Assembly: GCA_040752355.1 (NCBI GenBank)
Contig: JBFMHE010000015.1
Location: 1 to 64,000, forward strand
Direction of reading: 5' to 3'
DNA length: 64,000 nucleotides
Source: Nitrospirota bacterium
GTDB taxonomy: Bacteria > Nitrospirota > Thermodesulfovibrionia > Thermodesulfovibrionales > Dissulfurispiraceae
A program made the translations under genes and the position numbers. The notes under the pieces are model-generated. The model searched no databases. It had not been told where the DNA came from and was given only the letters and a program-made list of their open reading frames with translations. Positions 26,973 to 36,400 of the stretch are shown piece after piece; position 1 is the first letter of the stretch, and every line of letters begins with the position of its first letter.

Positions 26973-28115
26973 ATGTACCAGGCAACCTACTTCAATTACT
27001 ACAGAACCGGGCGATTTATCTTTGCCCTGACCCTTCTCATCTCCTTCCAGCTGGCGGGGCTCCCCTATGCCAACCCGGTCCTGAGAAACGTTCTTATCAT
27101 CTACAGCATTATTGCTTTGATCAGACTTATCATCCCCTCTAAGGGAGCCAATTATTTCGACCTCCTCTTCGATATCGTCTTCATCTCCTCTATGGTGTAT
27201 ATCAGCATCAGCACCTATTCGTACCTGACGCTCCTCTATCTCTTCCCCATCTTCTTTGCCTCGGTATTGATAAAGACGAAGAAAGTATTCATATTCCCTG
27301 TTGCCTCCGTAGTGCTCTACGGCCTGATTTATTTTATGAGCGGCATTTTTTTCGAACGGGAGAGCATTCTCAACATTTCACTGCACCTGCTCGCCTTCTC
27401 GCTAATCGCCCTGGCCGGAGATTACCTGAAGACAAGGATGGAGCGGCAGGAGGAGCATATCAGGCGGCTCGAAGAGGAGCGGATCAGGATGAAAGGATAC
27501 GAGCGGCTCTTCCGGGTGAGTGCGGATCTCGCTCACGAGCTGAGGAATCCGCTCGCCTCTATTACCGCTGCGGTGCAGTTCTTGAGGGAGGGAAGGAATG
27601 ACAAGGATTTCATCGAAATGCTGGGCGCGGAGGTAAAGCGCATAAATACTCTCGTGAATGACTTCCTCCTTTTTTCCCGTCCTGCGGATGCTTCGAAGGA
27701 GGAGGTAGAGCTCTCCGAAATGCTCCAGGCAGTGGTGAACCGCTGCGACAGCACTAAAAAGATAGTGCTCGATACGGTAGACAAGGCTGCCATAGTCGCA
27801 AATAGAAACTTCATCGAGATAGCTCTTAATAATATAATCAAGAATGCCATTGATGCAGCGAGGTCCGCGGTATGGGCCTCGATCGAAAAGGACCATCGCG
27901 GCATTGTCATTACTATAGAGGATGACGGGGCGGGAATAGAGGAGGAGATGAGAGATAAGATATTCGAGCCGTTCGTCACTACAAAGCCGAACGGCACCGG
28001 GCTGGGCCTCGCCATCGCCTACCGGATGATCACCGGCTTCGGCGGTGCGGTCATGGTAGATCGCTCCCCCCTGGGCGGAGCGAAGTTCATTATCACTTTT
28101 CCGGTCGAGCAATGA
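26973..28115 (+). CDS. pilS: Sensor histidine kinase PilS
   Basis: A 380-residue membrane kinase: about six N-terminal transmembrane helices (residues 12-150), a short linker, the phosphoacceptor HisKA box DLAHELRNPLASITAAVQF and an HATPase domain with NNIIKNAIDA (N box), DDGAGIEEEM and TKPNGTGLGLAIA. The six-helix sensor without a large periplasmic domain matches PilS, which senses pilin levels in the membrane. It is followed after 19 bases by pilR and is divergent from pilA. Confidence 0.92.
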   Translation: MYQATYFNYYRTGRFIFALTLLISFQLAGLPYANPVLRNVLIIYSIIALIRLIIPSKGANYFDLLFDIVFISSMVYISISTYSYLTLLYLFPIFFASVLIKTKKVFIFPVASVVLYGLIYFMSGIFFERESILNISLHLLAFSLIALAGDYLKTRMERQEEHIRRLEEERIRMKGYERLFRVSADLAHELRNPLASITAAVQFLREGRNDKDFIEMLGAEVKRINTLVNDFLLFSRPADASKEEVELSEMLQAVVNRCDSTKKIVLDTVDKAAIVANRNFIEIALNNIIKNAIDAARSAVWASIEKDHRGIVITIEDDGAGIEEEMRDKIFEPFVTTKPNGTGLGLAIAYRMITGFGGAVMVDRSPLGGAKFIITFPVEQ

Positions 28116-28134
28116 GAATGAATGAGGAGATCTG

Positions 28135-29514
28135 ATGCGTGCACTTATTGTCGATGACGAGCAGAACATAAGGAAGATCATAAAGGTCCTGGTCGATGAG
28201 GGGGGATTCGATTCCCATGAGGCGGGCGGACTTGCAGAGGCGACCACGCTCATCGGCCAGCACTACTTCGATATCGCCATTGTCGATCTCCGCCTCGGTG
28301 ACGGGTCCGGCATCGACCTGCTCAAAGCAATCAAGGAGCAGCACCCCGAGACGGTCGTACTCATCATAACCGCCTTCGCATCCACGGAGACCGCCATATC
28401 GGCAATGAAGCTGGGCGCCTATGACTATGTGACGAAGCCCTTCAACCTGGATGAGATAAGGGTAGTCCTGAAGAATATAAAGGAGAAGATACTCCTTCAG
28501 AAACAGGTCAAGGAGCTCCGCCAGTATGCCGATGCCTACCAGAGCATCGTCGGCAAGTCCGAGGCGATGCAGCGGGTCTTCAATATGATAGAAAAGATCG
28601 CTCCCTTCGATACGAGCGTGCTTATCATTGGCGACAGCGGCACAGGCAAGGAGCTCGTTGCAAAGGCTATACACAACAGGAGCAGACGCGCTGAGAAATC
28701 TTTCATCGCTATCAATTGCGCGAGCCTGCCCTCGGAGCTTCTCGAGAGCGAGCTCTTCGGGTATGCGAAAGGCTCGTTCACCGGCGCCTACACCTCGAAG
28801 AGAGGGTTGATCGAGGAGGCGCATGGCGGTACGCTCTTCCTGGACGAGATCGGCGAGATGCCGCTCTCGCTCCAGGCGAAGCTGCTGCGATTTCTGGAGG
28901 ATAAGAAGATTCGTCCTCTCGGCAGCGGCAGCGAGATAGAGGTGGATGTGCGCATCGTGGCAGCGACAAACAAGGTCCTGGGTGACTTGAAAGAGAAGAA
29001 CGAGTTCAGGGAGGATCTCTACTATCGCCTTGCGACCTTCGAGATACGGATGCCTTCTTTGAAGGAGAGAAAAGAGGACATCCCTCTGCTGATTAACCAC
29101 TTTGTCAAACTGTTTTCTAAAAAGCTGGAGAAAGAGATCACAAAGATCGATCCCGCTTTCATCGATTACGTGGTGAGTCAGGAGCTGAGGGGCAATGTGC
29201 GGGAGCTTAAAAATATAATAGAGCGGGAAATCATTCTCTCTGAAGATGGGCACTTGCGATGCACGGTATGCCCTGTCGCCTCTCCTTCCAGCTCTTCTCT
29301 GGAAATTCCCGATTCCGGCGTCGATCTGAATGCGTATCTGAGCGGGATAGAAAGGGAACTGCTGAATAGAGCCCTGGAAAAAACAAAAGGAGTAAAGACA
29401 AAGGCAGCGGAGCTTCTGGGCCTCTCCTTCAGAGAGTTCAGATACAGGATATCGAAGTACAGGAGCGGGAGTCCTTCCGGGCCGGAAGAGCAAGACCGAA
29501 AGCGCTCCGCTTAG
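28135..29514 (+). CDS. pilR: Sigma-54 response regulator PilR
   Basis: A 459-residue NtrC-type activator: receiver domain (phosphoacceptor Asp in AIVDLRLGDGSG), AAA+ domain with Walker A GDSGTGKELVAKAIH, sigma-54 contact loop GSFTGA (variant of GAFTGA) and Walker B GGTLFLDEIG, and a C-terminal Fis helix-turn-helix (KTKAAELLGLSFREFRYRI). Expected to activate pilA from the sigma-54 promoter described upstream. Four bases separate its stop from the convergent pilC stop. Confidence 0.93.
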   Translation: MRALIVDDEQNIRKIIKVLVDEGGFDSHEAGGLAEATTLIGQHYFDIAIVDLRLGDGSGIDLLKAIKEQHPETVVLIITAFASTETAISAMKLGAYDYVTKPFNLDEIRVVLKNIKEKILLQKQVKELRQYADAYQSIVGKSEAMQRVFNMIEKIAPFDTSVLIIGDSGTGKELVAKAIHNRSRRAEKSFIAINCASLPSELLESELFGYAKGSFTGAYTSKRGLIEEAHGGTLFLDEIGEMPLSLQAKLLRFLEDKKIRPLGSGSEIEVDVRIVAATNKVLGDLKEKNEFREDLYYRLATFEIRMPSLKERKEDIPLLINHFVKLFSKKLEKEITKIDPAFIDYVVSQELRGNVRELKNIIEREIILSEDGHLRCTVCPVASPSSSSLEIPDSGVDLNAYLSGIERELLNRALEKTKGVKTKAAELLGLSFREFRYRISKYRSGSPSGPEEQDRKRSA

Positions 29515-29518
29515 GTAA

Positions 29519-30733
29519 TCACTTGCCGCCGATTGCCTCGCCCATCTTGAATATGGGCAGATACAAGGCAATAACGATATAGCCGATCGTCGTTCCCAAG
29601 AAGACCATCAGCATGGGTTCGAGCATGGTGGTGAGGTTTGCCACCGCATTATCGACTTCATCATCATAGAAGTCGGCGATCTTCACGAGCATCGCGTCGA
29701 GGGCGCCTGTCGACTCGCCGACATTGATCATCTGGCAGACCATCGGGGGAAAGACAGTCGAATGAGAGAGGGGTTCGGCAATGGTCTTGCCTGATGCAAC
29801 CTCTTTTCTCACCCCGAAAACGACTTCCTCAATCACCTTGTTCCCCGAGGATCTGGCGCATATTTCGAGCCCATCGAGTATGGGCACTCCGCTGCTCAGG
29901 AGTGTTCCGAGGGTCCTCGTGAAGCGCGCTACAGCGACCTTTCTCATGAGGTCTCCAACAATAGGCAGCTTAAGAAATATCTGGTCGGTTTTCTTTCGAC
30001 CCCCTTCAGTCCTCCGATATTGCCGGAAACCTAAGATGGTACCGACTATAGAAAAAAATACAATTATTCCGCCGATGCCCCCCAGAAATCTACTCAACCA
30101 TATCACGCTCAACGTCGGTGCAGGAAGCTTGGCTCCCATCTCACCGAATATCTTTGCAAATATGGGAATGACGAAGATCATGATGATTGCGATGACCAGC
30201 ACTGCAACCGATATGACGATGCCGGGATAGATCATCGCGCCTTTTACTTTTTTCTTCAGCTTCATCGCCTTTTCGATGTATCCGGCGAGTCTCATGAGCA
30301 CGTTGTCGAGCACGCCGCCTGCCTCGCCTGCTGCAACGAGATGGACGTAGAGGTCGTCGAAAATGCGTTTATGCTTCTTCAGTGCATCGGCGAGCGTCGT
30401 CCCTGTCTCGACATCGGTTTTGATATCGCCGATTATGGCGCCCAGCGACCTGTTCTCGGTCTGTCTCGAGAGGATATCGAGGCCCTGCACGATCGGGATG
30501 CCTGCGGTGAACATGGTGGCGAACTGGCGGGTGAAGACGACGAGGTCTTTATCGGTGATCTTCTTTTTCTTGCCGCGGGTTTTTTGGGAGGCCTCTTTCT
30601 TCTCGTTGATTACGGTGGGGATGACGCCCTGCCTCCTGAGGAGCGCAACGAGCTCGTCCCTGTTGCGGGCAGAGGTCTCGCCGCTCTTTACGGCGCCCTG
30701 GAGGGTTTTACCTGTCCATGCGAAGGTTGCCAT
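29519..30733 (-). CDS. pilC: Type IV pilus inner membrane platform protein PilC
   Basis: A 404-residue GspF/PilC protein with two homologous T2SSF domains (about 70-195 and 275-395). Typical segments are FTRQFATMFTAGIPIVQGLDIL and FTRTLGTLLSSGVPILDGLEI, each followed by transmembrane helices, and the final GTTIGYIVIALYLPIFKMGEAI. It couples the PilB/PilT motors to pilus assembly. The motor genes are not in this window. Confidence 0.95.
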   Translation of the reverse strand: MATFAWTGKTLQGAVKSGETSARNRDELVALLRRQGVIPTVINEKKEASQKTRGKKKKITDKDLVVFTRQFATMFTAGIPIVQGLDILSRQTENRSLGAIIGDIKTDVETGTTLADALKKHKRIFDDLYVHLVAAGEAGGVLDNVLMRLAGYIEKAMKLKKKVKGAMIYPGIVISVAVLVIAIIMIFVIPIFAKIFGEMGAKLPAPTLSVIWLSRFLGGIGGIIVFFSIVGTILGFRQYRRTEGGRKKTDQIFLKLPIVGDLMRKVAVARFTRTLGTLLSSGVPILDGLEICARSSGNKVIEEVVFGVRKEVASGKTIAEPLSHSTVFPPMVCQMINVGESTGALDAMLVKIADFYDDEVDNAVANLTTMLEPMLMVFLGTTIGYIVIALYLPIFKMGEAIGGK

Positions 30734-30923
30734 GATCGTCCCTTGTGCTCAATCGTAATCGAAGCCGGTGGCGCTGCGATGTGATGGCTATCACAACTTT
30801 TCCAAGACGGTAGTCACCGCACTCATTTTATCGGCGACTTCGGAACGAACTTTACCCTATCTCTAAACATACTTATATATAAAGCGGTTACATTAAGAGT
30901 ATCTATATATAAAGTTGGAGCCA

Positions 30924-31101
30924 CTAACGAAATAACGCAGCTTAGAGTCGGGCGAGGCATAGTATGTGGAGCGGTATCAGCAGCCCAAAGCGGAATCATG
31001 GATGATGGAGCGGGCTGGTGCCTCGGAGGACGGCTCGGATGCCGTCCGAGAATGAGCGAACATACTGTGCCTCGTCCGACTCCCCCTGCTCACTTCGTTA
31101 G
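30924..31101 (+). repeat. Dispersed structured element, copy 1
   Basis: A 178-base element in the gap between pilC and metF. Outer pair CTAACGAA/TTCGTTAG; a 23-bp main helix (30945-30967 with 31060-31082) whose only two departures are G-U wobbles; an inner helix CAGCCC/GGGCTG (30981, 31012) capped by ATCAT-GG-ATGAT; and a third hairpin GGACGGC/GCCGTCC with a GGA bulge closed by CTC/GAG. Boxes GGAGCGG and GAGAATGAGCGAA flank the junction. The same boxes recur near 38.2 and 49.1 kb. The rest of the pilC-metF gap (30734-30923) is AT-rich with a repeated tatatataaag and no gene. Confidence 0.8.
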
Positions 31102-31116
31102 ATGTCCTTAGCACCA

Positions 31117-31147
31117 ATAAAAAGGGCACTGCCGTAGAGCAGTGCCC
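31117..31147 (-). terminator. Rho-independent terminator of the hdr-met operon
   Basis: A 9-bp stem GGGCACTGC/GCAGTGCCC with a 6-base loop is followed on the minus strand by TTTTTATTGG. It lies 21 bases after the metF stop. Confidence 0.88.
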
Positions 31148-31168
31148 TCCATGTACGGAAGGTTCAGG

Positions 31169-32146
31169 TTAGTCGTTGAAGGTCGGGCGCGGCCAGAGTC
31201 CCGCTGCCTTGACGATGCCCTCCATGGCGCTCTCCCACTCGATCGCCTGGATGTGGACGCCCTTGATGCCCGGGATCTCGAGGACCTGTTGAACCAGCTC
31301 GACCGCGATCTTGATGCCCTCGGCCTCCTGCAGCTCCTTCATCTTTTTCTTGTCGTCGCCGGCAGCCTCTTTCGCCTTCGCCATTCTCTCGATCAGCGGC
31401 TTGGGAACGCTGACACCCGCAACGGACGAATCCATGTACTTGAGCATCATCGCGCTCTTCGGAACGATGATGCCGCCGAGAATCGCCGTCCGCTCGTGGA
31501 GGCCGAGATTCCTGACGATCTCCATCTGCTTCTTGAACTGCTCCACGTCGTAGATACCCTGCGTTTGGATGAAGTCCGCGCCGGCATCCACCTTCTTCTT
31601 CAGGCGGTAAGGCCGGAAATCGAGGGGCTCTCCGCCCGGGGTAAAGGCAGCGCCGATGAAGAACTTGGGCGGCACCTCGATCTTGTCCCCGCCCTCCTGG
31701 AGGCTCTCGTCGCGCATCTTCTTGAGGATGCCGACGAGCTGAATGGAATCGACATCATAGACATTCTTGGCGCCCGGATGCCCTTTGAGCCTTCCCGCTG
31801 CGCTGAAGGACTGGTGGTCGCCTGCGATGCAGAGGCAGTTCTTCAGACCGAGGGCCGCTGCGCCGAGCAGGTCGGCCTGCATGGCGATGCGGTTGCGGTC
31901 GCGGCAGGTCATCTGCATGACCGGCTCGAGCCCTTCCCTGAGCGCAAGATAGGCTGCGGCGATACTCGAAATGCGCACCACCGCCGTCTGGCAGTCGGTG
32001 ATGTTCGCCGCGTCGCAGGTCCCCTTGAGCAGCTTCGCCTTGTGTATCACCTCATGCGGATCGGCGCTCATCGGGGGGCCGAGCTCTGCCGTCACCGCCG
32101 GTTTTCCGCTTGCAATAACCTTTTCGAGATTGCTTCCGCTTTTCAT
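31169..32146 (-). CDS. metF: Methylenetetrahydrofolate reductase MetF
   Basis: A 325-residue TIM-barrel flavoprotein. Family segments seen include VTAELGPPMSADP at the N-terminus, MQMTCRDRNRIAMQADLLGA in the folate/FAD region, CLCIAGDH and GADFIQTQGIYDVEQF. It reduces methylene-THF to methyl-THF in the methyl branch of the Wood-Ljungdahl pathway. It is the last gene of hdrCBA-mvhD-metV-metF; in Moorella the corresponding proteins form a MetFV-HdrABC-MvhD complex, so this one is likely fed electrons by the same assembly. Confidence 0.94.
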   Translation of the reverse strand: MKSGSNLEKVIASGKPAVTAELGPPMSADPHEVIHKAKLLKGTCDAANITDCQTAVVRISSIAAAYLALREGLEPVMQMTCRDRNRIAMQADLLGAAALGLKNCLCIAGDHQSFSAAGRLKGHPGAKNVYDVDSIQLVGILKKMRDESLQEGGDKIEVPPKFFIGAAFTPGGEPLDFRPYRLKKKVDAGADFIQTQGIYDVEQFKKQMEIVRNLGLHERTAILGGIIVPKSAMMLKYMDSSVAGVSVPKPLIERMAKAKEAAGDDKKKMKELQEAEGIKIAVELVQQVLEIPGIKGVHIQAIEWESAMEGIVKAAGLWPRPTFND

Positions 32147-32165
32147 TGTCCTGTATCCTCCGCCC

Positions 32166-32864
32166 TTATGACGCTTTCTTTTCTTCTTGCTCTTCGAGGT
32201 CCTGTATGTGCTGCAGCACCACCCGGCGCGGTCCGCCGTAGAACCCTGTTGACCAGTTCCGCGGAGGCTGGATCTCGTACAGTTTCTCGAGGGTGCCGAG
32301 CTGCTTCATCCTCTCGACGATCAGGTACCAGCCGCAATCGACCTCCTGACTGATCTCGCACTTGCCTTTATTGGTGCCGCCGCAGGGCCCGTTCATGAGC
32401 GACTTAGAGCAGCGGGCTATGGGGCATATTCCGCCGGTGAGGTGGAGGATGCAGTTGCCGCAGCCTGCGCAGAGCTCTTTGAAGACGCCTGCCTGCGGAA
32501 CCGCTCCGTAGAACGAGGTGTTGACCCCGGGGTATACCGGGACATTCCCGATCCTGTCGGAGAGGAAGTTCACTCCCACGCCGCAGGCGGTGGAGACCAC
32601 CAGGTCCTGTGCCTTGAGCTGCTCCATCACCGGCTCGAAGAACTCGGGCTCGCACTGGCGCTCGATGCCGCCGTTGGTTATCTCCATGGCAGCGCCTTCC
32701 TGCGCAGCCTTCATCCTGAGCATCGAGGCGATGATCTCCGCCTCTTTGCCGCCCCCTGCATGGCAGATCGCCACGCAGGTGTTGCAGCCCAGGACCATCA
32801 CTTTCTTGAAGCCCCTGACCATTTCCCAGATCTCTTCAAATGGCTTTTGTGTGCCGACTATCAT
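32166..32864 (-). CDS. metV: Methylenetetrahydrofolate reductase partner MetV (MTHFR C-terminal domain family)
   Basis: A 232-residue cysteine-rich protein. The N-terminal half has VMVLGCNTCVAICHAGG and a later STACGVGVNFL; the C-terminal half carries CAGCGNCILHLTGGICPIARC and SLMNGPCGGTNKGKCEI, the MTHFR_C zinc/iron-sulfur motif. MetV binds MetF and relays electrons to it. The start overlaps the end of mvhD by four bases, so translation is coupled. Confidence 0.93.
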   Translation of the reverse strand: MIVGTQKPFEEIWEMVRGFKKVMVLGCNTCVAICHAGGGKEAEIIASMLRMKAAQEGAAMEITNGGIERQCEPEFFEPVMEQLKAQDLVVSTACGVGVNFLSDRIGNVPVYPGVNTSFYGAVPQAGVFKELCAGCGNCILHLTGGICPIARCSKSLMNGPCGGTNKGKCEISQEVDCGWYLIVERMKQLGTLEKLYEIQPPRNWSTGFYGGPRRVVLQHIQDLEEQEEKKAS

Positions 32865-33403
32865 TTCTGCTCGCTCCTTTTCGATTCGGCGTTCTTGCCG
32901 TCATTGCGGCCGTTCTTCCGGCATACCGCAAACCACAGCGGAGAGGGACCGAGACTCCTGATCTTCTCGGTGAATTCCGTGCAGATAGCAGCCCATTTCG
33001 GACCCATCGCCGCCGAGAGATTGTACATCTCGAGCCGCGCCGGGTCGACGCCGACAGTGGCCAGCAACTTCTTTATGTACTCGATTCTGCGTGCCGCGTA
33101 TAAATTACCTTCCAGGTAATGGCATTGTCCCCGCAGTCAACCGGCGACGAAGACGCCGTCGACGCCCCGCTCGAAGGCCCGAAGCACATGGATGTGGTCG
33201 AGCTTGCCGGTGCAGGGGAGGCGGATGACCTTTACATTGGAAGGATACGAGAGCCGCATCACTCCTGCCAGGTCTGCTGCGGCAAAGGCGCAGTAGTGGC
33301 AGGCGAAGGCAAGGATGTTAGGCTCCCAGCCCTCCGGCGCCTCCCGCGGCTTCTCGATGGATGAAACGCCGCTCTGTGCCGTTGTTTCCTCGGTTGTGCT
33401 CAT
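32861..33403 (-). CDS. mvhD: MvhD-type electron-transfer subunit, selenocysteine-containing
   Basis: A 180-residue protein if the in-frame TGA at 33139-33137 (codon 89) is read as selenocysteine. Before it come FACHYCAFAAADLAG and the VIRLPCTGKLDHIHVLRAFE block; after it LRGQCHYLEGNLYAARRIEY continues the MvhD/FrhD iron-sulfur domain without a break. The TGA sits exactly where family members have the Cys of C-x-x-G-x-C-H-Y. A perfect hairpin follows (see the SECIS entry). MvhD links HdrA to an electron donor; no hydrogenase lies here, as in the MetFV-HdrABC-MvhD systems of acetogens. The C-terminal Arg/Lys-rich tail of about 15 residues is longer than usual. Reading it as two broken genes is far less likely. 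Confidence 0.93.
33104..33120 (-). promoter_or_regulatory. SECIS hairpin of mvhD
   Basis: In the mRNA, ATTACC-TGGAA-GGTAAT forms a perfect 6-bp stem with a 5-base loop beginning 23 bases after the UGA, with G at loop position 2. This meets the bacterial SECIS rules of a small apical loop with an early G at 16-37 nt from the UGA. Confidence 0.8.
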
Positions 33404-33442
33404 TCCTGATCCTCCTCTATAAAAACAAGCGTTCCTCTGTTG

Positions 33443-36400
33443 TTAAGCCGTCTCGCACTCTACCGCTGCATCGATCATGGCAAGGACCTGGTCATCACGG
33501 AAATTGTTGACCTGGAACGCCTTGGCAGGACAGATGCCGGCGCAGATGCCGCAGCCCATGCACTTGACCTCGTTGTGCGAGACCTTGCCGTCTTCGGCAA
33601 TATAGGGCGAGTCGAAGGGGCACACCCTGAAACAGCTGAGGCAGGACATGCAGAGCTCCCTCCGGTGCTTCGCGATGATTCCGGACACCGCCAGCCGCTG
33701 GTGGGAGAGGACCACTCCTGCGCGGCCCGCTGCTGCCAACGCCTGGGTGATCGTCTCGTCCAGGTTCTTGGGCGCATGGGCCAGACCGGCGACGAAGATG
33801 CCTTCGCTCGGGAAATCCACCGGGCGGAGCTTGACATGCGCCTCGAGGAAGTAGCCGTCGGGATTGCGGGTGACCTTGTACATCTCGCCGACCTGGTCGG
33901 TCGTGGGATGGGGCCTGAGCCCGGTAGAGAGCGCCACCCAGTCGGCGTCCAGCGACAGCTCCCTGTCCAGCATGTAGTCCCATGTCCTGACCTGCAGACG
34001 GTCGCCCGCCTTCTCGACTGCCGGCTTCCTGTCTACCTCATAGCGCACGAAGAGCACGCCGAGCTCACGCGCCCTCTTGTAGAAGTCCTCGCGCAGGCCG
34101 TAGGTGCGGATATCCCGGTAGAGAATGGTCACCTGTGCATCGGGGTTCTTTTCCTTGATCGCGATGGCGTTCTTGACCGCATCCTGGCAGCAGATGCGGG
34201 AGCAGTACTGGTTCGGCTCCTCCCGCGACCCGACACACTGGATCATCACAAAGGATTCGCCGGTCTTCGGTGTCTCTCCGGCAGCGAGCCTCTTCTCGAG
34301 CTCCCGCTGGGTGACGACCCGTTTGCTGTCGTCGAACAGATACTCCGTCGGCTCGTATTCTACGCCGCCGGTAGCCAGGATGATCGTTCCATGCTCGAAG
34401 GCGGAGCCGTCGGTCAGCGTGGTCTTGAAGTTGCCGACGAAGCCTTCGGTCTTTTTCACCTCGGCGCCGGTATGGAGCCTGATGCGCGGATGACTCCTCA
34501 CCGCTTCTATCCGCTGCTTCAGGAATGCCTGGACATCGCTCCCTTCGAGGGTGCGGTGGAGATTCCTGACGAGGCCGCCCAGCTCGCTCTCCTTCTCGAT
34601 GAGGTGGACCTCGAAGCCCTGCTCAGCCAGGGCGAGGGCAGAGGTCATTCCCGCCACGCCGCCGCCGATGATCATGCAGGAGGGGGTGACGCCGACCGTA
34701 TCGGTCTGTATCGGCTTCTGGAGCCTCGACTTGGCGACAGACATCTTGACGATCTGTTTCGCCTTCTTCGTCGCCTCTTCTTTCTTGCCCATATGGCACC
34801 AGGAGCACTGCTCGCGGATATCGGCGAGATCGAAGAGATACTTGTTCAGTCCTGCATCGCGTATGGTCTCCTGGAAAAGCGGCTCATGGGTACGCGGCGT
34901 ACAGGAGGCGACAACGACCCGGTTCAGGTTCTGCTCCTTGATCGTCTGTTTGATGACTTCCTGGTTGTCCTGCGCACAGGCATAGATGGTGTTTGTCGCA
35001 TAGACGACGCCGGGCAGCTCCTTTGCCGCCTCGACCACCTTGTCGATATCGACGGTTGAGGCGATATTGATGCCGCAATGGCAGACGAAGACGCCGATTC
35101 TCGCGTCCTCGGCAGCGACATCCCTCTCAGGAGGCAGCTCTTTCTTCACCGTCTCGGTGCCGCGGGCCTCGCCGAGGAGGGCCATGGCCTCCCCTGCAAC
35201 GGCGCTTCCCTGCATCACCGTATCCGGAATGTCTTTGGGCCCCTGGTAGGTGCCGGTGACAAAGATACCCTCTTTGCTGGTCCTCACCGGGAGGAGCGGA
35301 GAGGTCCTGGCGAATTTATAGGCGTTGGTCTCTATGCCGAAGGTCTTGGCGAATTCATCGGCGTTCTTGTGCGGCTCGAGCCCGACCGAGAGGACCACCA
35401 TATCGAAGCTCTCATCGATAAGCCGCCCCTCTTCGTCGGCATAGCGCGTAATGAGATTGCCGGTGCCGGGCTCTTCCCTGACCGCCGAGACCATGGCGCG
35501 CTGATACCGCACGCCGTAATCCTTCTTTGCCCTTTCCACATACTTGTCGAAGTCTTTTCCGAAGGCCCGCATCTCCATGTAGAAGATGGTGGGCTCGATG
35601 CGCTTGTCGTGCTCTTTGGCGATGATCGCCTGCTTGGTCGCGTACATGCAGCAGACCGAGGAGCACCAGGGATTGGCATTGTGCGAGTCCCTGGAGCCGA
35701 CACACTGGATCCAGGCGACCTTGTGCGGATGCTTCTCGTCGGAAGGCCGTTTCACCTCGCCCTTATACGGACCCGAGGCCGAGAGGATGCGCTCGAACTG
35801 AATGGAAGAGACCACATTGGGCCAGCGCCCGAGACCGAGCTCGCCGCGCACCTTCGCGTTGTAGCGGTCCAGGCCCGGAGCGAGAATAACGGCGCCGACG
35901 TTTACTTCTATCTCCCGGCCCTTGTCTTCGTAATTGATCGCGCCCGCCTTGCAGACCTTCTGGCAGCTGCGGCAGACGCCTTTGGTGAGATAGAGACACT
36001 GGCCCGCGTCGATCGCCCTCGTGTTCGGCACCGCCTGGGCGAAGAGCGAGTAGATCGCCTTGCGCGTCGCGAGCCCCTGCTCGAACTCGCTCGTCACCTT
36101 CTTGGGGCATTTCGCTTCGCAGTCGCCGCAGCCCGTACACTTTTCGGGATCGACATACCGGGGAGCGAGCTTTATTGTTGCCCGGTAGTTGCCGGGTCCG
36201 CCTTCTACCGAGGTCACCTCGGCGAGGGTGTGGATATCGATGTTCAGATGCCTGCCCACCTCGACCATCTTGGGCGAGATCATGCACATGGCGCAATCGC
36301 CGGTCGGGAAGGTCTTGTCGAGCATGACCATCGTGCCGCCGATGGAGGGATCTTTTTGCACGAGATGGACTTTGAATCCGCTGTCGGCGAGGTCGAGGGC

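Noticed and set aside
33137-33139. Calling mvhD a pseudogene
   Set aside because: Frame, length and conserved residues continue past the TGA, the operon is intact and translationally coupled, and the TGA replaces a conserved Cys.
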